Shown: piece after piece, positions 32,501 through 45,294 of the stretch
How positions within the stretch are numbered: position 1 is the stretch's first letter
Layout: each line of letters starts with the position of its first letter
Source of the DNA: Lactarius indigo
Lineage: Eukaryota; Basidiomycota; Agaricomycetes; Russulales; Russulaceae
Direction: 5' to 3'
Assembly: GCA_025766275.1 (NCBI GenBank)
Contig: JAFKAC010000004.1
Span: 1,178,001-1,242,000, forward strand
DNA: 64,000 nt
Made by a program: the position numbers and the translations under genes
Notes under the pieces: model-generated
Seen by the model: only the letters and a program-made list of their open reading frames with translations
Told to the model about the DNA's origin: nothing
Database searches by the model: none

Positions 32501-35109
32501 GCTGTGCGGATTTCTCGACCTAACGAAATACCTCATCGCCGAGTTCCCACAGCATGTCAACGCTAGCGTTGGTTTCAACAAGAGTCCGCTGGTGGCGGCA
32601 TTGCACAACAGACACTGGCAAGTTGCAGAGCTATTATATCAAAATGGCGCAGCCGTGGACATTACCGTTTATGACAATCGCACTCCACTCCACGCGGCAT
32701 CAAAGGATGGGATCGTCGATGTCGCGCTCTGGCTACTGGACCACGGTGCAGACGCGAACTCGCAAGAAAACGACCACACCACACCACTTCACTTGGCAGC
32801 AGCAAATGGACACCTGGAACTTGTTCGGACCCTATTGGGGCGTGGCGTAGACGTCAACGCCGCAACCAAGGACGACCGGACTGCATTGCACAAAGCATCA
32901 GAAGGCGGACACGTCGATGTCGCGCGGCTGTTGATCCAGCATGGAGCGGAAGTAAACATGCACGTTCAGATGCTATTGATTTTAGCCTCATCGTCGGAGA
33001 GTGTTGAAACTGTGCAGCTCTTCGTCGAGCTCGGGGCTGATGTCAATACACAAGTTGTGGGCCACTCGACGCCGTTGAACGTGGCCTCATCAAAGGGCAA
33101 TGCCGAAACTGTGCAGCTCTTAATCAAACTTGGGGCAGATGTTAACGCCAAGGATGAGAGCCACTCGACGCCTTTGCATCTGGCCTCGTCCTCTAGCAAT
33201 GCTGAACATTTACAGCTATTGATCGAGCACGGAGGGGATGTCAATGCACGGGATGGGAGCAACTCGACACCTCTGCACCTGGTGTCGTCCAAGGGGAATA
33301 CTGAAACCGTGCAGCTACTGATCGAGAACGGGGCGGATATCAACGCATACAACGAGAACCACAAGACGCCTTTGCATCTAACGCTGTCTGTGGTGAGTGT
33401 TTATTCGCGATTCTATTGATGCGGCACCGTGTTGATGAAGGGGACAGAACAACAGCCGCTGGATATCATCGTCAGATCAGAAGGTCCTGAAGCTATTGAT
33501 CGAGCACGGGGCGGATGTCAACGCACAGGACCGGAGCCATACCACACCTTTTCATCTAGCATCATCCATGGGGAACTCCAAAATCGTGCGGCTAATGATC
33601 GAGCACAAGGCAGATGTAAACTCACGGGATCAGGCCCACTCGACGCCCTTGCATCAGGCGGCGTCGTCCATGGGGGATACTGGAACTGTCGAGGTATTAA
33701 TCCGGCACGGGGCGGATGTCCGCGCACAGGATCAGAATCAGTCGACGCCTTTACACCTGGTGTCACACATGGGGGATGCTGAAGCCGTGCGGCTCATGAT
33801 TGAGCACGGGGCGGATGTCAACGCATTGGATGGGGACCACCTGACGCCGTTGCTTTCAGCACTATCTCGGGTGAGTGTAAACGCTGTTATACTGTTAGCG
33901 CAGTACTAGGTTGACGTAGGGGACAGGATAGTATCTTTGGGTCGCCTCCGAGGGTCGTGCAGTTACTAATCGAGCACGGGGCGAATGTTAACGTACATGA
34001 CCAGAGCCACTCGACGCCATTACACCTAGCGTCTTCCAAGGGGGATGCCGAAAGCGTGCGGCTAATTATCGGGCGTGAGGCAGCTGTGAATGTGCGGGAT
34101 CAGGCCCACTCGACACCTTTACATCTGGCGTCATCCGAGGGGAATGCTGAAACTGTTGAGATATTACTCGGGCACGGAGCGGATGTCCACGCACGGGATC
34201 AGAAGCACTCGACGCCTTTGCACCTGGCGTCACACCGGGGGGATGCCGCAATTGTGAAGCTATTGCTCCAGAACGCCGCGGATCCCCAAGCACAGAATCA
34301 GAGCCACTCAACGCCTTTGCATCTGGCGTCGTCACAGGGGAGTGCAAAAATCTTGCAGTGATTAATCCGGCTCAGCTGATGTCTATGCACAGGATGGGAG
34401 TCAATCGAAGGGATTTAATCCAGCGTCGTCCGAGGGGAGCGCTGAAACTGTGCGGCTATTACTCCAGCACGGAGCGAATATCCACGCACTGGATGAGAAT
34501 CGCTCTATGCCTTTGCATCTGGCGTCGTCTAGGGGGAGTGCTGAGGTTGTTAAGGTATTACTCCAGCACGGGGCGGATGTTCACGCACAAAATCGCGACC
34601 ATTTGACGCCTCTGCATCTGGCGTCATTAACATGGGATGCTGAAACTGTGCAGGTATTGATTGAGCATGAGGCGGATGTCAACGCACTCGGTCCGGCCCA
34701 CTTGACGCCTTTGCATCTGGCTTCATACCGAGCGCACCCCAAAACTGTTGAGCTCTTACTTCAGCACGGAGCAGATGTCAACGCACGAGATCGAGACCAG
34801 TCAACGCCTTTGCATGTGGCGTCGTGCCATGGGAATCACGAACCTGTACGGCAACTCATCCAGCACGGGGCGGATGTCAACGCGCACAATCAGAGCCACT
34901 CGACACCTTTACACCACGCATTACGAGTAGCATTATCTGAAAAGGCAACTATGGCCAATGTGGTGCGCCTTCTACTCGAGCACGGTGCAAATGTGGACGT
35001 AGAGGATGATGAAGGTTGGACTCCAATTCAGATTGCGTCGTCCATGGAAAAATGTGAGATCACACAGCTGTTTTCAAGCTATTGTGATACTAGTGCTATT
35101 GTAGAATAG
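29502..35109 (+). CDS. Goodbye-NACHT-ankyrin NLR (NLR1), probably frameshifted
   Basis: A fungal NLR-type STAND protein of about 1,700 residues. The start is MSQPPASGSMSQTP (29502). The Goodbye domain has YKKKTKQDLKKHDLFKQF and PTVNVLYAFSASLGEG, then RLEIYTDVPLTPAM. A heptad-like linker follows (VEGVDQKVQVVVTQVEDVKC). In the NACHT domain the P-loop HGKPGPGKS is split by an intron, Walker B is YLIMDALDECPD, and there are CVTSRPE and QFAHFSVKEFL. About 25 ankyrin repeats follow from 32470. Two defects are seen against NLR2 and NLR3: an extra G near 29856 shifts the Goodbye frame, and the array is out of frame after 34358. A 52-nt GT-AG stretch (29811-29862) and a 43-nt one (34358-34400) would each restore the frame if spliced, but their signals are weak. 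It may be a pseudogene, or it may be rescued by these introns. Confidence 0.88.
32470..35060 (+). repeat. Ankyrin-repeat array of NLR1 (about 25 units)
   Basis: Units are about 99 bp long and encode the consensus HSTPLHLASS-G-AE-V-LLI-HGADVNA-D. Neighbouring units are very similar at the DNA level (CACTCGACGCCTTTGCATCT and CACGGGGCGGATGTCAACGC recur), especially from about 33070 onward. The first five units are more divergent and better conserved between NLR1, NLR2 and NLR3. Confidence 0.9.
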
Positions 35110-35339
35110 TATGTATTACCCAAATTGTCGTAGCCACGCATCCGCTTTGCCACTTCATTCTTAGTAATTTTTTACGCCCTCTTGGCCCATTTCCTTATAC
35201 ACATGTGCCATGATGCTCTCGTTCTTACTCGGAATCTTCAACACTTCGAGGCATGTGCCACAGTGCTAGTCGGGTGTCACGGTGTCGCAAAATTCCAGAT
35301 GATACGTTTTTCCAACTTTTCATTCAAATGGATTTTGTG

Positions 35340-36230
35340 GTACAGATTCAAGGAGAGTGAGATCAAGCAAAACCTAAGCGATCTTCACCGCGTATGCCTG
35401 CATGGAATCTCAGAGGCCTGGAAGATCTCAAGGAAAGGGGAGATTTGGTGCGGGACCTTGCACGGGACCATGGTATTTTCTGTCTCTTATTTCGGTAGAT
35501 ACTTCTTTCACAGAACCTTGCAGACAACGCGGTGTCTCAAGAAGTTATAAGAGGTCGGAGACACCGTATTCGATGCCTTTGTGCTCCTCAACGATGCGAA
35601 TTAGAAGGTGTGCGCAGGTGGCGGTGTTTGGGCTAAATTTAGTCAAAGGCGACTCGCATCCACATCGAGCACAAATCGGCTCCTTGAAGGCTGTCCCAGA
35701 TGTGGAGAAGTCCAGCATTCAGCTCTGTTTGTCTACCGAACAATATCCCTGATCCCTGTGCGAACCCTCTCAAGCGGCTCCCACCTGGTGCTCGAAGTTA
35801 TCGACAAACTCGGAATATGGCCGATTAGAACTTCTGCACCGCCCCTCTGCACCGCCAAGCCACACCACTCCGACCCGCGAAGGAGAGAGAAGTCTGCGCG
35901 TTTATTCGATATACTCGAAGATATCAAGGAGAGTCACTGGCTATAACGGGCGTCAGATGAGGAGCAGTGCAGGGTGCTCGAGGACGGTGGTAAAGCTCGT
36001 CATGCCGAGCCTACAGTGGTTCGCACAGAAATACGCGAGAAAGAGTTCAGCAAGAGTGTGCCGGTTTCATACGTTCAAATTGTGCTGAGCGCAGGGCTCT
36101 GCAGGTCCTTCTAGATGTGAGTTTCGAATGCTCCGCGACGGGCGCACGCGCTGGACTACTCTACAGACATCGAGATGACTCCTGAGGCGGTAGAGGGGCA
36201 GATCGGGAGTTTATCCTGGATCCCAACGTG
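35340..36230 (+). pseudogene. EXO70 3' portion, decayed copy 1
   Basis: The copy starts at the equivalent of the EELKEDLHALRGVCLRSF region (here DLHRVCLHGISEAW). It passes through the intron-borne TTCACGTGTCTTGCAGACGA counterpart into TTRCLKKL, where a stop replaces the Leu. LFVYRTISLIPVRTL against VFLLNNTAYLCANLL is recognisable, as are RLFDILEDIKESH and EFSKS. The 12-nt microexon, still flanked by AG and GT, is at 36105-36116. The copy ends MTPEAVEGQIGSL. Several stops and shifts make it non-coding. It lies between NLR1 and NLR2, in the same position and orientation relative to NLR2 as the real EXO70 has to NLR1. Confidence 0.85.
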
Positions 36231-36847
36231 TAGCCAAGGCATGCGCCGTATTGTTGTGCACTTGCATCAGGCCAGATTGTCCGCGCGTTCTGTGATATCA
36301 TTTTCAATGCGCCTAATGGAACTCCCATACGAGCTAAGAGAGATCCCTGAAGAAACTCCAGTCTGTCCAGAACGTCTCTGACATGTGAGCATGAAGTAGT
36401 TGGTGTCGATGTACGATGAAGGGCCCGAGGTCACAAATCTGTGGTGGTAACTTATGATATGCGGGACGGCGGAACTCTAAAGAAGTCACGGTCGCATGCT
36501 GGTACTAGTGGCGTCGATTCAGGCGGGCCCTTCGTCGTCCGCGGGTCGCGGAGGCCTGCCTGGCTAGGGAAATTGAACGCGTCGACTCGGAGCATCCACT
36601 TGTAATGACAGTCCGAATGTCACTTCCTGGATCGATGGATATACTAGGTGACGCGCGGACGAGGCATCGTCATTTTGACGGTGCACGTGGCGGCGGCGTC
36701 AAGGTGCGCGACTTGTACTTAACTTGTGCTCTGGCTCTGTGTGAGCGCTTGCCGTATGAAGCAGGACCCAGTGATCCCTTGGCGACGTTGGCGTCTAATC
36801 AACTTACAGTGCTTTCCCACCCTCGTCCATCGGAGCGTCCCCTCAGA
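36231..36847. other. EXO70 pseudogene-NLR2 spacer
   Basis: Its first part parallels the EXO70-NLR1 spacer. The region just before the NLR2 start contains GTGCTTTCCCACCCTCG. No separate gene is supported, although a plus-strand frame runs from 36605 into NLR2 and could represent an extended N-terminus. The conserved MSQPPASGS start shared by all three NLRs argues for 36848. Confidence 0.5.
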
Positions 36848-39800
36848 ATGAGTCAACCTCCCGCTTCTGGTTCTATGTCCCAGACTCCTGCAACGGCGCA
36901 GTTATCATCTGATATCGAAGGCATCTTTGAGACCGCCCTCAAGTCGTACAAGAAAAAGACAAAGCAAGATTTAAAGAAACACGATCTCTTCAAACAGTTC
37001 GAAAAATGCGACTCTCCTAGCGCAATTCTCGCCGCGTTTCAGGCCGATCAGTTTGGTCCGTCTCCAATTGGCGACACGTTGAACAAATGGTTCGTTCCAA
37101 CCGTCAACGTTCTTTATGCCTTCTCCACGACGCTTGGCGAAGGTGTTGGTTTGGTAAATGTCAGTTCATCTGTCGATGACCTCGCGCTGAAGTCAATTTG
37201 TCAGGCATTCTCACCCGCCAAAGTAATTTTTGCTGGTATTGGTGTTCTCCTCTTGGTGAGAATATTGGTCAGTTCCTCATGCGTGCTCTTGTAACGCTGA
37301 GCGCTGTCAGGCGGCTAAGGATGTCGCTGCAAGCCAAGACATCCTCGTTGACATCTTCAGACGTATCTACGGTTTCTTTGGTCGACTAGAGGTTTATACC
37401 GGGGTCCCACTGATTCTGGCGATGAAGAACAAAATGGTGGAGATAACGGTTGAGATCCTAGATATTATCGCAACCGCTACGAAGGAAATGAAACAGAGCC
37501 AAGCAAGTGAGCTCGTCCTTCACTATACGTTTCTCAAGACTCTTATCGATTAAGAAAAATTTGTGAAGAGGTTGGCGGGGCGGACAGATCTAGAGGATGG
37601 GATGAAGAAGCTCGACAAACTGACACTTGAAGAGGTCGCGATAGCAAGTGTGGAGCTCCTGAGGATCACCCACGGTATCGACAACAAAATGACGGTCATC
37701 GCCGAAGGCGTAGAGCAGAATGCTCGAGTTGTAGTAGCCCAAGTGGAAGACGTCAAATGCGACGTACAGTTTATCAGCGATCAAGTCGAAGTGGTTGACA
37801 AAAGGGTGCAAGTAATCGCCGATGGTGAGAAACATAACAGTCAAAGACCTCCTTACAGACTCTTAGTCGTCTAGACGGGAAGGAAGTAATGGCAACAACA
37901 ACGGAAGCGAAATCGGTCCTGCAACAAACAGCCAAAAATGTAGACAGGATGAAACGTTCGTAGCCAGTCTCGCGTTCGCCGATATTCGAGAACCTAACAC
38001 GATCGCAGTGGAACAATTGCGAGAGAGATTTAGAAGGTGGCAATCTCCCCCGGATCCGTCCACAAACCACAACTTCGCAAGCGATCGTCAACACGAGGGA
38101 ACGGCCGAATGGTTCATCAAAGACGATAAATTCGGGGAATGGAAGGCGACTGGTCCCCTGTTGTGGATACACGGGAAACGTGAGCTGCTTTCACCTGTGA
38201 TGGCTCCCGTGGTCTTATGGATCATACGTGTTTTCGCAGCCGGGTCTGGGAAAAGCGTCCTGTGGTTCGTTTCTCCTTAAATCCTGAAATTTAGAAAGTT
38301 TAAAACCGTTGATCAGCTCTGTCGTCATCAACAATATTACAACCCTGTGCAATAAAGGGTCGGCCTCGATGGCATATTTCTACTTTGACTTCCGGGATGT
38401 CAACAAGCAGACCCGCCGCAACCTGCTTTCCTCATTTCTCATCCAACTTTCTAGTCGCTCTGATCCTTTTCGCGAAATACTCCACCGTCTCTACAAGGCC
38501 CACGACAATGGCGAGCGTCAGCCTAGTGACAGTACTTTGTTGCAATGTCTCAAAGAGATGCTCACGCTCCCGAATCAAGGCCTAGTTTACCTCATCATGG
38601 ATGCCCTTGACGAATGTCCCGACACGTCTGATGTTCCATCCCTCCGCGAGCAGGTCCTTAACCTCATAAAAGACCTCGTCGAGCTTCGGGTTCCTAGTCT
38701 TCATATCTGTGTCACGAGTCGTCCGGAGGTCGACATCAGCGATGTACTTCAGTCAATCGCGTCTCAGACATTTTCTCTTCAAGATGAAAGTGGCCAAAAG
38801 AAGGACATCGCAGACTACGTCAGATCTGTGGTCTACTCCGGGTCAGGTAAATTTATGAGGAGATGGAGGCATGAGGAAAAGGAGCATGTGATTGAGACAC
38901 TCTCAGAAAGAGCCAACGGAATGTAAGAGAAATATAAGAGCGATAACGACGCTTGTTCACGACATTCAACAGGTTCAGATGGGTCTTTTGTCAGCTGGAG
39001 ACGTTGCGAAATTGCCTGCCGCAGAACGTCCGGAGCGTCCTCAAAGAACTGCCGAAATCTTTGGACGAGACATACGAACGAATGTTGAAAGAAATTGGAA
39101 AGACAAACCCGCGTCAAGCTCATCGTCTATTACAATGTCTCACTGTGGCGACTCGGCCGCTTCGGGTCGAGGAGCTTGCAGAAGTGCTTGCTCTTGACTT
39201 TGACGGGGCGAAGGATGGGATACCGGCACTGAATAAAGATTGGCGATGTGATGACGAGCAACAAGGTGTCCTGTCTACGTGCTCGAGCTTGATCGTCGTC
39301 GTCAATGGTGTCGATGAAAACTCTCGGGGAGACCGTTTTGTACAATTCGCACATTTCTCCGTGAAGGAGTTCTTGACCTCGGGTCGCCTTGCCAACCTGG
39401 AAACGGACATTTCCCTCTTTCATATCCGTCTCGAACCAGCCCACACCGTCATCGCTCGAGCGTGCTTAGCAATCTTACTCCAGCCAGATCACGACGACAG
39501 TGCGGAAAGTAGCCAAGAAAGTAGCTCTCCTTTACGTGACTACGCCGCCCAGCACTGGGTGGACCATGCCCAGTTCGAGAACGTATCTTTACGTGTAGAA
39601 GATGGGATGCGACATCTCTTTGATCCTGAGAAACCATATTTCGCGACATGGGTCAACGCTAATTCGCGTATCATCGACAAACAATGGTGGTCCTTCCTAC
39701 GTTTACGATCGGCACAATACCTTTATTTTCTCGACAAGTCTTCATCCGTCGGAGACTATGATCAAGGAGATCAAGGAAACCATACACCGTTGTGCTTATA

Positions 39801-41946
39801 CTACGCTTCGCTGTGTGGATTTCTCGACCTAACGAAATACCTCATCGCCGAGTATCCACAGCTAGTTAACGCTAGGGTTGGGATTAACCAGAGTCCAATG
39901 GCGGCGGCATTGCACAACAGGCACTGGCAGGTCGCAGAGCTATTATATCAAAATGGCGCAGCCGTTGATGTCACCGTTTATGAAAATCGCACTCCACTGC
40001 ACGCGGCATCAGAGGAAGGAAGTATTGATGTCGCGCTCTGGCTACTAGACCATGGGGCAGATGCGAACTCCCAAGAGTACTACCACACCACGCCACTTCA
40101 CTTGGCAGCAGCGAATGGACACCTGGAACTTGTTCGGGCCTTATTGGGGCGCGGCGTTGATGTCAACGCCACAACCAAGGACGACCGTACTGCATTGCAC
40201 AAGGCATCACAAAGCGGACACGTCGATGTTGCGCGGCTATTAATCCAGCATGGAGCGGAAGTAAACACGCACCTTCAGACGCTATTGGCTCTAGCGTCAT
40301 CGTCGAGGAGTGTAGAAACTGTGCGGTTCTTCATCGAGCTCGGTGCGGATGTCAATGTACAAGCTACGAGACACGAGGCGCCTTTACATGCGGCCTCGTC
40401 AAAACAGGGGAATACTGAAACTGTGCAACTCTTAATCAGGCTTGGGGCGGATGTCAACGCACGGGATTGGACCCACTCTGTCCCTTTGCATGTGGCCTCG
40501 TCCTCGGGCAATGTTGAAGTTATACAGCTATTGATCGAGCGCGGAGCGGAGGTCGATGCACGGGATAGGGGAAACCGGACACCTTTGTACCGGGCGTTAT
40601 TCATAGGGAATTCTGAAGCCGTGCGAATATTGATTGAGCATGGGGCGGAAGTTAACACACGGGATCAGGACCACTCGACCCCTTTGCATCTGGCGTCATC
40701 GGCATGGAGTGCCGAAACTGTGCGGCTATTGATCGAGCATGAGGCGGATATCGACGCAAGGGATCAGGACCACTCAACTCCTTTACATCTAGCAGCACGC
40801 CGGGGGAATGCTAAAAATGTTGGGGTATTGCTTCAGTATGGGGCGGATCTCCACGCACAAGATCGAAACCACTCTACGCCTCTGCATCTGGCGATGTCAC
40901 AGGCGGATGTCGAAACTGTGCAGCTGCTGATAGAGCACGGAGCTGATATCAATGCATACAATGAGAGCCACCAGACGCCTTTGCATCTAACATTTTCCTC
41001 GGTGAGTGCAAAAGCTGTGATGCTATTGATGCGGCACCGTGTTGATGAAAAGACAGGATAGTGGCCGTTGGAGGTCACCGCTGGATCAGAGGATTCGAAT
41101 CCCGCAGCTACTGATCTTGCATGGGGCAGATGTTAACGCACAGGATCAGAACAACTCGACCCCTTTGCACCTAGCGTCATCAGTACGGAATGCTGAAGCT
41201 AAATGGTTAAGGTTCAAGCATACGCTCGGTGTCTTGCAGGGTCGGAATCTTGATCAGAATTACTCGACGCCTTCATGTGTGGCGTCATGCCAGGAGGATG
41301 CCAGAACTATTGAGCTATTGCTCCAGCATGGGGCAGATGTACACGCACAAGATCGAAACCACTCAACGCCTCTGCATCTGGCGGTGTTCGAGGGGGATGC
41401 TAGAACTGTACAGCTGCTGATAGAGCACGGGGCAGATGTCAATGCATACAACGGGAGCCACCAGACGCCTTTGCATCTAACATTGCTCTCGGTGAGTGCA
41501 AAAGCTGTGATTCCGTTAATGCGGCGCCATGTTGACGAAAGGAACAGGAAAAATTCCATTTGATGTCGCCGTCAGATCGGGAGGTCATGCGGTTATTGAT
41601 CGAGCACGGGGCAGATGTTAACGCACGGGATCAAGGATACTCGACGCCTTTGCATCTGGCGTTGTCAACGTCGTCAGAGCGGTTGTTGTCGAGGGCCACT
41701 GACACTGCGCAACTACTAATCCAGTACGGGGCGGACGTTAACGCACAAAATGGGCGCCACTCGACACCTTTGCACCTGGCGTTATCTCGTCGGGAACCTG
41801 TGGTCGATGTTGTGCGACTGCTACTCGAGCATGGCGCAGATGCCAGTGTAGATGTAGAAAACGATCAAGGTCAGACTCCGGTTCAGATCGCGTCGTCGAT
41901 GGGACAAAACGAGATTACGCGGCTATTGTCGGACTATATATTGTAG
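36848..41946 (+). CDS. Goodbye-NACHT-ankyrin NLR (NLR2), apparently intact
   Basis: About 1,530 residues by my splicing. The Goodbye domain is complete (PTVNVLYAFSTTLGEGVG, VIFAGIGVLLL, then an intron and AAKDVAASQDILVDIF, GRLEVYTGVP). The linker has VEQNARVVVAQVEDVKC. In the NACHT domain, WQSPPDPSTNHNFASD precedes HGK-(intron)-PGSGKSVL, with the P-loop on a 25-nt microexon (38240-38264). YLIMDALDECPD and CVTSRPE follow, then FRWVFCQLETLRNCLP after an intron. The winged-helix-like region ends with FVQFAHFSVKEFL. About 20 ankyrin units run from 39775, with introns at 41002-41056 and 41492-41547 inside the array. The last unit ends QNEITRLLSDYIL at 41946. No frameshift was found. By family analogy, ligand binding by the repeats would trigger NTP-dependent oligomerisation and signalling through the Goodbye domain. 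Confidence 0.92.
39775..41930 (+). repeat. Ankyrin-repeat array of NLR2 (about 20 units)
   Basis: Units of about 99 bp as in NLR1. Unit 14 (near 41200) has degenerated (KWLRFKHTLGVLQGRNL), and unit 18 carries an insertion (SERLLSRATDT). Two units share the NAYNES/GSHQTPLHLT block followed by the intron. Confidence 0.9.
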
Positions 41947-42564
41947 AAAAGTGTGTGGTACCCAGATTGTCGCATTTCCACTTTACCGTTACGATTACGG
42001 AGGCCCTCTCGGTTGTTTAGAGGTGTAACATAATGCGAAGTGCTACTAGAATAGGTCTGACTTTGCATGTTCGCCAGTGAATAGTGAATAGTGCCCTCAA
42101 ACCTTACTGATGATATAGTGTGCAATTTATACGAGCATGATTATTCCCTCTCGTGCAGGAGCTTACAGAAGACAAGGAAATGTGGGAGGGGTTGCCGCAA
42201 ATGAAGAGCGTGAGTTTACTGTAGAATGTCATGACAGACGCGAGAAAGACCGAAGCACTTGCGCGAAGGGAACTGGGTGTGGAGAGCACTAGACAAATGA
42301 ACAAAACTCTGGAATTGCGAGCAAAAGCGATTACTGAGGACTACGAAAGTGACCTACGAGGTATATACGCACAAGGCCAGAAAAGACGCGGAGCACCGTA
42401 AGTGTCGTATCCACATGGGTATGGGCAGACTGCGATTCCACGAGACGAGACAAGATGCTAGTTCAGATCATGGTAAAGTAATTAATCAGTCAAATACATT
42501 CGGAAAGGGTATGATCGCCAGCGCGAGCCACCCCGACCTCTCGTGTGCTGAGAACTCAAAGTAC
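41947..42564. other. NLR2 3' flank
   Basis: No supported gene. The sequence resembles the NLR3 3' flank at 59798-60050 in places (AGGCCCTC, GACTTTGCATRTTCGC, GACGACAAGG/GAAGACAAGG), which shows that the NLR duplication included the downstream flank. Confidence 0.5.
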
Positions 42565-42715
42565 TCAACATTTACTTTCGATTTACTCGCTGAGTTCAAG
42601 AGGCACCAGCCAGCACGGGTGCCGGAGGACAATGAGGAACAGCGCAGTATGGCCGAGAACGAGGGCCAATCTCGTTCCGAGCTCGCAGCGATTCACACAG
42701 AAGGTATACGACTAG
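42565..42715 (+). pseudogene. EXO70 3' fragment, copy 2
   Basis: The fragment translates FDLLAEFKRHQPARVPEDNEEQ, matching FDLLEEIKERHQLARVLEDDEEQ of EXO70. It then gives AENEGQSRSELAAIHTEG, a frame-broken match to the exon's end. Only about 150 bp survive. It lies between NLR2 and the S53 pseudogene. Confidence 0.78.
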
Positions 42716-42901
42716 GGTCAAACCCTAGCTCATCGCCCTGATTTCCACGCATATATACCCACTCTACCTTGCACTCTACGTTCTCGGGTGGTCAGGTTTT
42801 TTCTGGGTGGTGGGCTACCCTCAATCGCTTCACCACCTGTCCGTGATTGAAAGCTTACCGGGAAGAGTGTACCAGTCCATGATGGACATGAAAATCCTTC
42901 G

Positions 42902-45232
42902 TCAAAAAAGGTTCAACACAATCTCTTTCAGTTTCCCAAAATCAGGCGTCCCTAAACCTGTCACGGGGTCCCACCCTTCCGTCACCTTACCACGTGTTCA
43001 GGGGCATTCCGAGACTCAGATGAGGGAAGAGGCGCTCACGTTGAACCCAGGCGTACCGCATCCTGGGGCATTCCCAGACGTGACGTCGTTAAACCCTACT
43101 CCGTTCAACCAGTATAAAAGCGGATTGAGGAAGCCGAGTGGGGGCCTGCCCGCAGCGATCCGCGCATCGTTCAGCAGGGCGACAAAAGCAGCGAACGACG
43201 GTGCAGCCGCTGAGGTGCCGCCGATGTGCACTGCGTTCCCCCCGAGGAAGATCCGGAAGAAATCTGCCTGCGCCGAAACGTCCGGGATTGCCTGCAGTCA
43301 CGCATCGGGTTCAGAACTTTACCGGTAAATGGTGGGCCCATACGCGTCCAGCGGGATTGAAGAGACCCGCGTAGATGCCATCCGGTAGCGATCTTAAGAA
43401 CGACTGTACTGCTCGGCTTTGCCATATTGGGCGTTTGAACTAAAGTACACCCATCAAATAAGCGGGGACGCAAGAGATACAAGAAGGCGTACATAGTTGC
43501 TGAATCCGCCTCCTGAAAAGCTAGCGGCGACTTCTGGAATATTGTCCGTGCCGCTGACTGCAGTCACGCTCAGGGCCTGTGCGCCACCAGCAAAGAATCC
43601 ATTACGAACGCCAGAGGAACAGAAAAAAGGGATGATCGCTTACAAGGGACAACTCGCAGGGAAGATGGGGATGAACTTTGTCTGGTTCGTTCCGTCATTT
43701 GTGAAACAGGTCTGCGCTTGGGTCTGCGTTGCAGGATCGGCGTTACCGTCCCCAACGCCACCGTCGCCCGAACTGAACAACAGCGAGACGCCACGTGCTC
43801 CTATTGGTCGTCTTCAGTATATCACGTGACTGAAAAAGATAAAGGTGGAGAACCAAACTGAGCAAACTGTCTGCATACACGGCGCGCGTAGTTCACAGGG
43901 ACTATATGTGGCGGAGGTGAGTCGACAAGGAGGACGGGGGGCGGAGCATATCCTCACCAGTCTGCTCGTCGTCACCGTAACTTGTAGAGATAACTTGTGG
44001 GATCTTATGCTGCGCGAGGATGAAGTCAAGCCACTAGCATACAGCTAGCATCAAGTATCAACCTCGATGTGGGGAATGAGCACTGAAGTCCTGATAAGGT
44101 TCGTTTGTGTTTTCATGCGTATTTTCATCTGGAATAAATGGCGGCCTTCCACCTGTAGAATAGAACGTGTCAGGAGTTGGGAACGATATGCCAAGTCCAA
44201 ACTGCACGTCTAAATTGGCCTCTATTCCAGCCTCAAACGAGGTCTGATTAATCTTACCTTCTTCGGACCAATTAGCCTGTTTCCAAGAGAGGGGTAAAGG
44301 AGGCAGCATAAACACACACCGTTGATGAGCACGACATCAAAAGATGTGTTGAGAGCCGCTGGGACTTGATCTGCGTAGAACTGCTGTAAATCAGAAAAGT
44401 TGGAAAACTCGTCCAAATATCCCGTGAGCGCGATCGCGTTCTTATCTGTTGCCTGAGGGACGTAAACGGTCGCGTTGTAGAGCTGCTTGAGACACGAAAC
44501 CGTGACTGTCATGTCGCAGCTCGCGTCTACGGCCACTCCTGACACGGGGACGGAGATCTTGTCGCCTGAGAGGTGGGGTCACATCGTGGGCAGGAGAGAA
44601 GTGGAACGTAGTGCGCTGCCCCCTGGCGCGATTAAATGCCGTCGTCGGTTGGATGAGCTCAATGTGCTCGTCGAGGTGTACGGGAAGGCTCTGTGGTCCG
44701 CACAAGGACATCGCCGTCCTGAGTGTGTTTCCACACACAGAACTCCTAAAAAGTAAATTGAGTCTAGCTACTGCGCGAAAAAGGCGGAGTGACTAGCCGT
44801 TCCGAGCATTTTCTCCGCCTGCGCAATAGGCAGGCACACCGTGACCCAATCACCTGCAGGAGACCTGTGATACGTCTCTTCCTGTATCCCATGGTTTTCT
44901 AGCCACTCATGAACAGCACGGACACTGCTCGCATGCGGCGCCACAAGTGCTTCGACGTCCTCCTTCGACAGGTGTTTTCCGTAGCGCTCGTGGAGCGGAT
45001 CGCTGATCACCATGAGGTGCCGCTCGAGTTCAGGGAAGCGGGGCTGGGGAAGGGCAATACGCAGCGGGATGACGTGGTTGGGTGGGGCAGGAGGTCCTGC
45101 CGCAGGACCTAGGTCGACCCAATTGCGTGGGGGCACAATACTCTGTCGCAGCTTGAGAGCGCGAGTAGCACCAGAGGCAACACTGGCGAAGGCGACGAGG
45201 AGGAGGGAACCGATGAGTGCGGGTACGCGCAT
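42902..45232 (-). pseudogene. S53 peptidase (sedolisin / tripeptidyl-peptidase type), frameshifted copy
   Basis: A secreted acid serine-carboxyl peptidase by family. There is a signal peptide (MRVPALIGSLLLVAFASVASG) and a pro-kumamolisin activation domain ([29 protein letters not shown]). The mature domain shows the Glu-Asp pair EANLD near 44200, the Asp of STSYGDDEQ and the Ser of HIGGTSAAAPS near 43210. It ends [20 protein letters not shown] at 42902. Compared with the copy at 60385-62710, it has lost 5 bp after ACAGAG near 44695, which shifts the frame. It has a second shift near 44570 (PLRRQDLRP instead of SSDEKIS). The first intron donor has become GC (GCTAGT instead of GTTGGT). The catalytic residues remain, so the decay appears recent. 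Confidence 0.86.
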
Positions 45233-45286
45233 GGTGAGCGCGCTGGGGGCTAATGCAGCTGCCGTGCAGAAGGGAAAGACATGGGG

Positions 45287-45294
45287 TTATATAC
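45287..45294 (-). promoter_or_regulatory. TATA-like element of the S53 pseudogene
   Basis: On the minus strand, GTATATAACC lies about 55 bp before the ATG. The same GTATATAACC phrase lies before the intact S53 gene, so it is conserved between the two copies. Confidence 0.5.

Noticed and set aside
35182..35550. A new 122-codon gene after NLR1
   Set aside because: Its second half aligns with EXO70 exon and intron sequence, so it is pseudogene read-through.
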